A stretch of DNA of 64,000 bases. Source: Kribbella pratensis (lineage in GTDB: Bacteria; Actinomycetota; Actinomycetes; Propionibacteriales; Kribbellaceae). The position numbers and the translations under genes are program-made. Below the pieces are notes generated by a model, which searched no databases, was not told where the DNA came from, and saw only the letters and a program-made list of their open reading frames with translations. The stretch covers positions 368,358-432,357 of the forward strand of contig NZ_SODP01000005.1 of the NCBI RefSeq assembly GCF_004365355.1, written 5' to 3'. The stretch's first letter is position 1. Every line of letters begins with the position of its first letter. Below are positions 32,512-39,759 of this stretch, one piece after another.

Positions 32512-33662
32512 CGCTGCGCCACCCACGCGGCGATCGCTGGCTCGGTGGTGAGCTGGTCGAGAGCCAGCGCGGCCGCGCCACGGAGCGGACCATCCGGCAG
32601 GGTCGCAGGCAGCACGGGCGGGGGAGACCCGCGGTGGAACGTCATCAGCCCACCCTCATAGGCCTCCTTGAACGTGCGCTGAGCAGCCGCCCGCAGTGGG
32701 ATCGCTAGCCCTCCGATGGTGACCACATCCGGGTCGTGCGCATTGACGAGACCCGCGATACCGAGTCCCAGTGCTGACACCACTTTGGTCACTGCAGCGC
32801 GTGCATTCCGGTCGGTGCGCCGCAGTACCTCCTCGGTGTAGGCATACGGGTCGTCCGGTCGCCCCTGCTTCAGGTGCCGCGCCAGCGCCCGACCGTCGAT
32901 CTCCAAGTCCCAGCACCCGCGAGCGCCGCACGGACACGCCCGGGATCGGTCACCGAAGGGCATATGCCCGTACTCACCACCTGCTCCCGACGCACCCTGC
33001 GCCGGTACGCCGTCGATCAGCAGCGTCCCACCGATGCCCACCTCGATGATGAGATGCAGCGCCGTGCCAGCTCCCGCGGCAGCGCCCGTACGCGCCTCGG
33101 CCACCCCACTCAGAGTCGCGTCGTTGCCGGCCAGGAGCGGCAGCCCGGTGCCCTCGGTCACGGTCTCCAGATCCAGCTCGGCCCACTCCAGCGTCGGCGC
33201 CTGCATCAGGTGGTTGTCGCGGATGGTCCCTGGTACGGCGAGGCTCACCATCCGCAGCCGGTCCCCGTACTGCTGTCGCGCCTGCTCCACGTGGCGCCGC
33301 AGGTTGTTCAGCACGACCTGCGGTCGCCTGCTCCGGTGACGCCGGTACTCCGGATCCTGCAGCGACCCGTCGAGCGTCACGATCGCACTCCGCCAACTGC
33401 TCTGCCGCAGGTCGAGCGCGAGCACCACCGGTCCTTGCGGATGCGCTCGCAGCAGCGTCGTTGGCCGACCGCGCCCCTGACTAGGTGCTGGTACTTCGGT
33501 CACCAGGTGTACGTCGCGTAGCCGCGCCGTCACCTCTGTCGCCGAACCCGTGCTCAATCGCAGCGTCCGCGCGACCGCGGCCCGGGTGATCCCAGGCTGA
33601 CGGGTGAGTTGGGTCAGGACGTCCGAAGCCGTCTGCCACTGTCCCCGGCGCACAGGATTCAT
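32508..33662 (-). CDS. ROK-family transcriptional regulator
   Basis: A 384-residue ROK repressor. Residues 1-65 are a winged helix (ITRAAVARTLRLSTGSATEVTARLRDVHLV). The kinase-like domain has the zinc motif CPCGARGCWDLE and AGNDATLSGVAEAR at the active site; the first phosphate loop (ALDLRQSSWRSAIVT) is degenerate compared with DxGGT, so it is unlikely to be a kinase. The start at 33662 is divergent from the HAD/MFS pair, with a dyad in the spacer. Its 3' end overlaps the DinB-like stop by four bases, tail to tail. Confidence 0.9.
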   Translation of the reverse strand: MNPVRRGQWQTASDVLTQLTRQPGITRAAVARTLRLSTGSATEVTARLRDVHLVTEVPAPSQGRGRPTTLLRAHPQGPVVLALDLRQSSWRSAIVTLDGSLQDPEYRRHRSRRPQVVLNNLRRHVEQARQQYGDRLRMVSLAVPGTIRDNHLMQAPTLEWAELDLETVTEGTGLPLLAGNDATLSGVAEARTGAAAGAGTALHLIIEVGIGGTLLIDGVPAQGASGAGGEYGHMPFGDRSRACPCGARGCWDLEIDGRALARHLKQGRPDDPYAYTEEVLRRTDRNARAAVTKVVSALGLGIAGLVNAHDPDVVTIGGLAIPLRAAAQRTFKEAYEGGLMTFHRGSPPPVLPATLPDGPLRGAAALALDQLTTEPAIAAWVAQR

Positions 33663-33693
33663 AGCTGCCTTTCGTTCTGTCCCCGGATCAGTT

Positions 33694-33710
33694 TATGCTC
33701 GTGGGACGAG
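33694..33710. promoter_or_regulatory. ROK operator candidate and -10 of the HAD gene
   Basis: CTCGT (33698-33702) and ACGAG (33706-33710) form a dyad around GGG, and a -10-like TATGCT (33694-33699) overlaps its left arm. The position between the divergent ROK and HAD genes supports a repressor site. Confidence 0.45.
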
Positions 33711-33735
33711 TTTAATGGGAGGTGTCAGAGAGATC

Positions 33736-34356
33736 ATGGAGATCCGGGACATCCGCGCCGTCCTATTCGACATGGACGGCACCCTGGTCGATTCCGACGC
33801 GGTCGTCGACCGGAGCTGGAGCCGCTGGGCGACGGAGTATGGCGTACCTGTCGCCGATGTGCTCGCGATCGCGCACGGGAGCCCCGCGGAGGCAACCATC
33901 ACGCGGATGCGGCCTGACCTCTCGCCGGCTGAGCGCGCGGCCGCGGTCGCTCGGGTGCTGGATATCGAGTGCGACGACATGTCCGATGTCGTTGCCACGC
34001 CCGGCGCGCTCGAGCTGACTGCGCTGCTGGATCAGATGGGTCTGCCGTGGGCGGTCTACACGAGCGCCTCGACCCGGCTGGCCAAGGTCCGGCTGGGCGC
34101 GGTCGGGATCTCGCCGTCGATCCTCGTGACGCTCGACGATGTGGAGCGCGGCAAGCCGGACCCCGAGGGGTATCTGCGGGCCGCTGAGCTGCTCGGCGTA
34201 CCAGCTGTGCAGTGCTTGGTCGTCGAGGACACCGTGGTCGGCCTGACCGCGGGGAGGGCTTCTGGCGCGCTGACTGCTGGGCTTAAGGGCATTGCCGCCG
34301 ACATCGAATTGGCCGACCTGCACCAGCTCGCCAGGCTGTTCAAAGGCTCGGAATGA
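33736..34356 (+). CDS. HAD-superfamily sugar-phosphate phosphatase-like hydrolase
   Basis: A 206-residue HAD subfamily IA hydrolase. Motif I is FDMDGTLVDSD (nucleophile and acid-base aspartates), motif II lies in AVYTSAST, the motif III lysine in RGKPDPEGYL, and motif IV in VVEDTVVGL. It has a helical cap after motif I, as in beta-phosphoglucomutases and sugar-phosphatases. The ATG at 33736 has GAGAG nearby; an in-frame ATG at 33715 is an alternative. The MFS gene overlaps its stop (ATGA), suggesting a sugar-phosphate/export pair under the ROK regulator. Confidence 0.9.
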   Translation: MEIRDIRAVLFDMDGTLVDSDAVVDRSWSRWATEYGVPVADVLAIAHGSPAEATITRMRPDLSPAERAAAVARVLDIECDDMSDVVATPGALELTALLDQMGLPWAVYTSASTRLAKVRLGAVGISPSILVTLDDVERGKPDPEGYLRAAELLGVPAVQCLVVEDTVVGLTAGRASGALTAGLKGIAADIELADLHQLARLFKGSE

Positions 34357-35597
34357 CCGCGGCCACGGAGGCGCCGGTCGGCTCCGGAACTCGCGGTGAC
34401 GAGGTCCGGATCGGCATTGCGCTGTCGGCGATGGGGTTCGTACTGGCCGGTCTCGGCGCGTGCGTCGCCATTCTCGCCCGCGACCTCGACGAGCCGCCGG
34501 GCCGGCTGGCGCTGTTGTCGTCAGGCTTCGCGGTCGGGCTGGTGGTCGTTGCGCTCATTGGACCGCGGTTGCTGCGCTCGTGGTCGATGCCGACGGCGAT
34601 GGCGTTCGGCTCAGTTGTCTGCGCGTTCGGCGCGGTGCTGATCGCGGTAGCCCCGGTGTACGCCGTCGTCATCGCAGGCACGCTGTGTGTCGGACTGGGT
34701 GGGGCGATGCTCACCCTGGTCGCACCACTCATGCTCAACGGACCAACAGCCGCGGTGCGACTGAGCCGCGTCAACGCCGTCGCCAGCGGGACAGGCATCC
34801 TGGCACCACTCGCCATCGGCGCCCTCGACGGCCTCGGCCCCAGTGGCCGCCTAGCCATGCTCGCCGCCGCGCCACCCCTGGTCCTCCTCGCCGTTCTGAC
34901 CCGCCGCTTGCGCCCAGTCACACCTGCGGCCGGCCGACGCACTGACCAGCCGTTCCGACGGGCGGGTGGGCGGGAGGAGCAGCCGGTGGCGGTGCTGATT
35001 GATTCTGCGCCGGCGGTGGGGCTAGGGCGGAAGTGGCGGGGGCGGGTGGGGCGTCAGGTCGTCATGGATGTGGGGATCGGATGGCTGCGGGTGGTGCTGT
35101 CGGTCTCGGTCGAGTTCTGTTTCGTGGTGTGGGCGGTGGCGCGGCTGGTAGCCACCGGGTTGCCGACAGCAACGGCTGCCTTGCTCGGGAGTGCGTTCCC
35201 GATCGGGATGGCAGCCGGGCGAGCGATCGGCCCCATCCGGTGGCGCGGTTGGTCGCCTGTACTGCCCTCGGGTGCCTTCGCCGCCTGCGGCACCCTGATG
35301 GTGAGCCTGTTCGACACCCCGGCGATCGTCGCCCTCGGCCTGGTCGTGGCCGGTCTCGGCGTCGCCCCGCTCTATCCGGTCACCCTCGCCGCATTGGTCG
35401 CCACGCCCGGCCTCAGCTCAGCCCGCCTCTCCGCGATCGGCGCATTAGCCTCCGGTACGGCGATCCTGCTCGCGCCGGCGATCCTCGCCCTCCTGGCACG
35501 AGTCGTCGATCTGCGTACGGCGTACCTGGTGACGCTTCCGCTGATCGCCATACTTCTTCTGCTCAGCCGTCGATCCGGCCGGACCGCGTTCGTGTAG
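34353..35597 (+). CDS. MFS transporter
   Basis: A 414-residue, 12-helix major facilitator. Two six-helix halves are joined by a long hydrophilic loop (about residues 190-235, rich in Arg and Gly, with GRRTDQPFRRAGGREEQ). ATG at 34353 overlaps the HAD gene stop by four bases, so both are translated together. Substrate unknown; an exporter of sugar-like compounds would fit the ROK/HAD context. Confidence 0.88.
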   Translation: MTAATEAPVGSGTRGDEVRIGIALSAMGFVLAGLGACVAILARDLDEPPGRLALLSSGFAVGLVVVALIGPRLLRSWSMPTAMAFGSVVCAFGAVLIAVAPVYAVVIAGTLCVGLGGAMLTLVAPLMLNGPTAAVRLSRVNAVASGTGILAPLAIGALDGLGPSGRLAMLAAAPPLVLLAVLTRRLRPVTPAAGRRTDQPFRRAGGREEQPVAVLIDSAPAVGLGRKWRGRVGRQVVMDVGIGWLRVVLSVSVEFCFVVWAVARLVATGLPTATAALLGSAFPIGMAAGRAIGPIRWRGWSPVLPSGAFAACGTLMVSLFDTPAIVALGLVVAGLGVAPLYPVTLAALVATPGLSSARLSAIGALASGTAILLAPAILALLARVVDLRTAYLVTLPLIAILLLLSRRSGRTAFV

Positions 35598-35634
35598 AGG
35601 GTGAAACGACCCGATCGACGAATGAGGTGACGTG

Positions 35635-36468
35635 ATGTCCGAACCGACGATTCTGCTGGACGGTCTGGGGATGCCCGAGTCGGCCCGCTGGCACGACGGG
35701 CGGCTGTGGTTCTGCAACTGGATCGAGCAACAGGTGGTCGCCGTCGACGCCGACGGCAAAGCGGAGTACTTCCCGGTGCCGGTAGAACAGCTCATGGGCT
35801 GGTCGATCGACTGGCTCGCCGACGGCCGGATGCTGACCACCGGCGAGAAGTTGCGGCGCTATGAGCCCGACGGATCGGTCACAGTCCTGGCCGAGCAGAA
35901 GGCCAACGAGCTGGTCCTGGATGCGCACGACAACATCTATCTCAATGGCGCTGACTTCAACTTCGCCGGCGGCGAGGCGCCGAAACCCGGCTACATCAAG
36001 CTGGTGACGCCCGACGGTCAGGTCCGCCAGGTCGCCGACGAGATCCAGTTCCCCAACGGCATGGTGCTCACGGACGAGGGCCGGACCCTGGTGATCTCGG
36101 AGTCGTTCGCCGGCCGCCTGACCGCGTTCGACGTCGAGCCGGACGGCGGGTTGTCCAACCGCCGCGTGTTCGCCATCAACCTCGGCCCGGACGGCATCTG
36201 CCTCGACGCCGAGGGCGCGATCTGGGTCCAGACCGGCGGCAACGGTGTCGTCCGCGTCACCGACGGCGGCGAGATCCTCCAGCATATCGACCTCCCCGAG
36301 AACCGCGCGCCGTTCGCGCTGACCCTGGCCGACTTCAACGGCCCGACCCTCTGCATCCTCACCTCGGAGTGGCACGCGGACGACAGCATCGCCGACAACC
36401 TCGACCGGCTGAGGAACGGTCCGCGCACCGGCAGGATTCTCACCGTCCCTGTCAGCGTCGGTCGCTAA
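35635..36468 (+). CDS. SMP-30/gluconolactonase-type hydrolase
   Basis: A 277-residue six-bladed beta-propeller of the SMP-30/gluconolaconase/LRE family, which hydrolyses lactones in sugar catabolism. Metal-site residues fit MPESARWHDGRLWF (Glu), YLNGADFNF (Asn), FPNGMVLTDEGRTL (Asn) and GPDGICLDAEGAIWV (Asp). The ATG at 35635 is preceded by a GTG at 35632 in the same frame; both follow GAGGTGAC. It stands alone behind the MFS gene and before the long palindrome at 36474. Confidence 0.9.
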   Translation: MSEPTILLDGLGMPESARWHDGRLWFCNWIEQQVVAVDADGKAEYFPVPVEQLMGWSIDWLADGRMLTTGEKLRRYEPDGSVTVLAEQKANELVLDAHDNIYLNGADFNFAGGEAPKPGYIKLVTPDGQVRQVADEIQFPNGMVLTDEGRTLVISESFAGRLTAFDVEPDGGLSNRRVFAINLGPDGICLDAEGAIWVQTGGNGVVRVTDGGEILQHIDLPENRAPFALTLADFNGPTLCILTSEWHADDSIADNLDRLRNGPRTGRILTVPVSVGR

Positions 36469-36473
36469 GATCC

Positions 36474-36600
36474 TCTGCATGGAGTGCTTCGCCGCCGGGC
36501 GTATTCGGCGCTGACACCGGCCCGCCGCTGCCGCACACGCGGCGCGCCGGTGACGCCTGCCCGGATTCACCTTCGTTGTGAGAGGCACACTCCATGCAGA
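36474..36600 (+). repeat. Long palindrome containing the GNAT start codon
   Basis: The whole gap between the SMP-30 and GNAT genes folds as one imperfect palindrome. The outer stem is 13 perfect pairs (36474-36486 with 36588-36600), and its right arm includes the GNAT ATG (36594-36596). Inner stems are CCGGGC/GCCCGG (36495-36500 and 36559-36564), GGCG/CGCC, CACCGGC/GCCGGTG (36515-36521 and 36546-36552) and GCCGC/GCGGC. It is not similar in sequence to the gpsA element, although the layout is alike. Confidence 0.75.
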
Positions 36601-37076
36601 TTCGTTCATACGTCGACGCTGACCTGACCCGGCTCATCGACCTGACCATTGACACCTTCGGGCCGTTCTTCGAAGACTCGTTCCGGCCACTCGTCGGCGA
36701 GACCATCTTCAAGCACCAGCACGGGGATTGGCGGGGCGACTACCACCATGAGGTCGCCGGGTTGCACGACCCGGCGCAGCACAAGTACGTCGCGATCGCC
36801 GAGGAGAACGGCGTACTCGTCGGGTACGTCGCCTGGAACGTCGACCTGGCTCGTTCGAAAGGTACGGTCGCGCTTCTCGCTGTCTCAGCGGCGTACCGGC
36901 GGTCGAATGCCGGGACCGCCTTGTGCGAGCACGCTTTCGAGGCGATGCGCGCCGAGCACGCGGAGTACGTCGAGATCGGCACCGGTGGCGACGACTTCCA
37001 CGCGCCGGCCCGTGCGTTCTACGAGAGTCTCGGCTGCGTGAAACTCCCGGTCGCGGTGTACTTCCGCGAGCTCTAG
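36594..37076 (+). CDS. GNAT-family N-acetyltransferase
   Basis: A 160-residue GNAT enzyme. The fold is complete: N-terminal MQIRSYVDADLTRLIDLTIDTF, the beta strand VGYVAWNVDLARS, the acetyl-CoA loop SAAYRRSNAGTALCEHAF and the C-terminal HAPARAFYESLGC. Acceptor unknown. Its ATG lies in the right arm of a long hairpin, with GAGAGG at 36581-36585 as the only ribosome-binding site, so start access may depend on RNA folding. A strong hairpin follows the stop. Confidence 0.88.
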   Translation: MQIRSYVDADLTRLIDLTIDTFGPFFEDSFRPLVGETIFKHQHGDWRGDYHHEVAGLHDPAQHKYVAIAEENGVLVGYVAWNVDLARSKGTVALLAVSAAYRRSNAGTALCEHAFEAMRAEHAEYVEIGTGGDDFHAPARAFYESLGCVKLPVAVYFREL

Positions 37077-37114
37077 CCCCGCCGGTCGATGAAGCGCTTG
37101 AGCTAGCGCTTTGA

Positions 37115-37157
37115 TCATGCTCCGGCCCGTGGACGAACATCCTGGGCCGGAGCATGA
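37115..37157 (+). terminator. Terminator hairpin after the GNAT gene
   Basis: A perfect 14-bp stem, TCATGCTCCGGCCC (37115-37128) with its complement at 37144-37157, closes a 15-base loop, 38 bases after the GNAT stop. A small AGCGCT repeat pair (37093-37098, 37105-37110) lies just before it. Confidence 0.75.
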
Positions 37158-37202
37158 TGAACAGATCAAGGCTGGGGGCTCAGAACGTCTTGAGGGGGAG
37201 CC

Positions 37203-37424
37203 GTGACCATGGATGACGTGCGGTCGAACGACGGACCGTATCCGGAAGACCCGGACGAGATGTCCCAAGAAGAGCAGGCCCGATTGCTCACCGAGCCGAG
37301 CTTCGATCATCGGCTCGACAACGAATCCGAACTGCTGGACGAGGAGTTCGGCCCACCTGAACGCGGCGGCTACGGGCGCCCGCCTGCCGACGCCGCGGAG
37401 TACAGCGGGAGCGCCGGGTCATGA
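37203..37424 (+). CDS. Small acidic protein coupled to the CHAP enzyme
   Basis: A 73-residue, strongly acidic hydrophilic protein (DGPYPEDPDEMSQEEQARLL, DNESELLDEEFGPPERGG) with no membrane helix or signal peptide. GTG at 37203 follows GAGGGGGAGCC; an ATG at 37209 is also possible. Its stop overlaps the CHAP gene start by four bases (ATGA), so the two are made together. I do not recognise it. Position and charge would fit a partner, chaperone or inhibitor of the downstream hydrolase, but that is only a guess from context. Confidence 0.7.
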   Translation: MTMDDVRSNDGPYPEDPDEMSQEEQARLLTEPSFDHRLDNESELLDEEFGPPERGGYGRPPADAAEYSGSAGS

Positions 37425-38164
37425 GCGGCATCGAGGACATGGTCAACCAGGCCGAACTCGACCTCGGCCTCGGCGAGCCGAACAAGATCCAGAAGTGGTA
37501 CCGCGATCAGAACGGCTCAGCCTTCAGCGGCAACTTCCCGTGGTGTGACGCCTCGATCACATACTGGGCATGGCACTCAGGCAACCAGAACGCGGTGACG
37601 TACGGCGGGTATTACGCCCTGACCACGGCCCACGCCCACGCGTTCAAGAACCACAGCCAATGGCACAAGGACATCGCCGGCATCCAGCGCGGTGACATCG
37701 TGTTCTTCGACTGGGGCGGCACCGACCTCAAAGCGAAGATCGACCACGTCGGCCTCGTCACCGGTGTCAGCGGCTCGAACATCTACACCATCGAGGGCAA
37801 CTTCGACGACAAATGCGACCGCCACACCCGCCGGTCGGACGTGATCGCCGGGTACGGCCGCCCGTCGTACGTGCACTCGACCGAACCCCGCACCGGCTTC
37901 GTCACCTTCCCCGGCAAGTCGTTCTTCGTGATGGGCCGCAAGAGCCCGATCATCGCGGCAATGCACGCGCGGTTGGTCGCGGTCGGCTGCAACAAGTACG
38001 AAACCCAGACAAACAAGGACACCTGGGGCACCGGCGACCTCAAGTCGTACTCAGCCTGGCAACAAAAACTGGGCTTCCACGGCTCAGTCGCCCAACCCGG
38101 CAGCGACGCCGACGGAATCCCCGGCGCCGAAACCTGGGACAAACTAAAGGTCCCGCGCACCTGA
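37421..38164 (+). CDS. CHAP-domain peptidoglycan hydrolase (endolysin-like)
   Basis: A 247-residue CHAP amidase/peptidase. The catalytic cysteine is C42 (FPWCDAS), the histidine H109 (KIDHVGLVTG) and the acidic/Asn pair lies in IEGN (E125, N127). The last 70 residues (SPIIAAMHARLVAVGC to GIPGAETWDKLKVPRT) look like a peptidoglycan-binding (PGRP/YHYH-type) domain. There is no signal peptide, as in phage endolysins. Codon use is less GC-rich near the 3' end than in neighbours. It could be a prophage remnant lysin or a released/injected effector; no holin is present. Confidence 0.85.
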   Translation: MSGIEDMVNQAELDLGLGEPNKIQKWYRDQNGSAFSGNFPWCDASITYWAWHSGNQNAVTYGGYYALTTAHAHAFKNHSQWHKDIAGIQRGDIVFFDWGGTDLKAKIDHVGLVTGVSGSNIYTIEGNFDDKCDRHTRRSDVIAGYGRPSYVHSTEPRTGFVTFPGKSFFVMGRKSPIIAAMHARLVAVGCNKYETQTNKDTWGTGDLKSYSAWQQKLGFHGSVAQPGSDADGIPGAETWDKLKVPRT

Positions 38165-38198
38165 GCTCGGGGTCGTCATACGACGCTTGATCCACCGA

Positions 38199-38235
38199 GG
38201 TGAGCCCGTCGCCGCTCCTTACCGACGGACTCACC
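38199..38235 (+). terminator. Terminator after the CHAP gene
   Basis: GGTGAGCCCGTCG (38199-38211) pairs with CGACGGACTCACC (38223-38235) with one mismatch, leaving an 11-base loop, 35 bases after the CHAP stop. Confidence 0.7.
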
Positions 38236-38460
38236 GACGCACGCTTGGCGATAGGCACTGGTGCTGGTTTCGCGGGTTTGGCTGACAGGTGTCGACCTGA
38301 CGCGATGCAGGCGTTAGGGGCGACCCGTTGGATGTGCTGGCCGAGCTAGCCGAGCTGGCCGGGGTCGCCGATCGGCCCGCCGGGTCAGACCCGGGTCGAC
38401 GCTGAGCTGCCCGCATAAGCCGCGGCGCTGACACCGCGCCCACCGGACTGCCGCTCGTGC
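38236..38460. other. Non-coding approach to the repeat array
   Basis: I see no gene here. The stretch contains a short direct repeat (GAGCTAGCC and GAGCTGGCC around 38343-38360), and the hairpin CCGGGT-CAG-ACCCGG (about 38379-38393), which recurs at the other end of the array near 39431. It may be the worn outer edge of the 130-bp tandem array. Confidence 0.4.
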
Positions 38461-39715
38461 CTGACGAAAACCCGCTCCGGGCTACCGTGCGTGGAGCGGC
38501 TCCGTCGGCAAGATTGTGACGGCACCAGTTGGGCCTCGGGGCGACGCCGAGCAACCGCACGGACCGTCAGCACGACTGGGTCCTCGCGTCTGATGAAGAC
38601 CAGCACCAGCCACCCTGCCTGGAGCGAGTCCGTCGGCAAGACCGTCGACAGCACCACGGCAGGGACGACGACGAGCGACGCCACGGTGGCTGCCCCGCCC
38701 ACCGCGTTGGTCCCCTCACCTGTCGTGAGAACCTGCGCCAGCAGACGTGCCTGGAGTGAGTCCGTCGACAAGACCGCCGACAGCAACTGAGCAGGGACGA
38801 CGACGAGCGACGGCACGGGCCGTCCCGCCCACCGCGTTGGTCTCGTCGCCTCTGATGAGAACCTGCGCCAGCAGACGTGCCTGGGCCGAGTCCGTCGGCA
38901 TGACCGTCGGCAGCACCACGGGGGACGGCGACGAGCGACCGCACGGGACGCCCCGCCCACCGCGTCGGTCCCCTCGCCTCTGACGAGATCCGCGCCAGCA
39001 GACATGCCTGGGCCGAGTCCGTCGGCAAGACCGTCGACAGCACGACGGAGGGAACGGCGACGAGCGACGGTACCGGCCGTCCCGCTCACCGTTGGTCCTG
39101 TCACCTCTGATGAGAACCCGCGTCAGCGGACCTGCCTGGAGCGCGTCCGCCGGCAAGACCGTCGACAACACCAGGGCAGGGACGGCGACGAGCGACGGCA
39201 CGGGCCGTCCCGCTCACCGCGTTGGTCCTCTCACCTCTGATGAGAACCCGCGCCAGCAGACGGGCCCGGACCGAGTCCGTCGGCAAGACCGTCGGCAGCA
39301 CCAGGGCGGGGACGGCGACGAGCGACGGCACGGGCCGTCCCGCTCACCGCGTTGGTCCTCTCACCTCTGATGAGAACCCGCGCCAGCAGACGGGCCCGGA
39401 CCGAGTCCGTCGGCAAGACCGTCGGGCCACACCGGGTCAGACCCGGCATGCGGACCTGCACCGGCGACGGCAACTTGCAGGGTGGACGCCGAGCAACGGC
39501 ATGACGCGAGCCGCGGCGCAGTCGCTGCGTGAGACAGCCGTCCGGGCTAACGTGCCCGTCGCGCTGGTCCCTCGCGCCTGATGAAGGCCCGCCCCAGCTA
39601 CCGTCCCTGGAGAGGGTCCGTCCGCAAGATCGTCGAGGACACCGGGTTAGCCCCGGGGCGGCGCCGAGCAGCCGCGTGGGCCGGCCTCTCAGCAAACCGT
39701 TCGCAGCGCACGATG
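38461..39715. repeat. Array of ~130-bp non-coding tandem repeats
   Basis: About nine units occur head to tail. Clear units start near 38591, 38721, 38851, 38978, 39106, 39236 and 39366; worn units start near 38461 and 39578. Each has the TCTGATGAGAACC box, then GAGTCCGTCGGCAAGACCG, then GGCGACGAGCGACGG with a GACGG/CCGTC hairpin, and ends CGCGTTGGTCC. The 127-130 bp period mostly shifts frame between units, so no single protein is encoded. The units at 39236 and 39366 are identical over about 65 bp. Edges diverge and the centre is homogeneous, as in satellite arrays. Confidence 0.85.
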
Positions 39716-39759
39716 GTTGCCGAGCTGGGCAGCCGGTTCGGTCCTCGTGGTGTTCGTGG

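Noticed and set aside
38385..39695. Several 75-240 codon frames on both strands in the repeat array
   Set aside because: Their frames shift at each 130-bp unit, they lack ribosome-binding sites, and the peptides only echo the DNA repeat.
38461..39715. CRISPR array or box C/D guide RNA genes (TGATGA and CTGA boxes)
   Set aside because: Units are far too long, have no short constant repeat with unique spacers, and box C/D RNAs are not known from bacteria. The TGATGA resemblance is probably chance.
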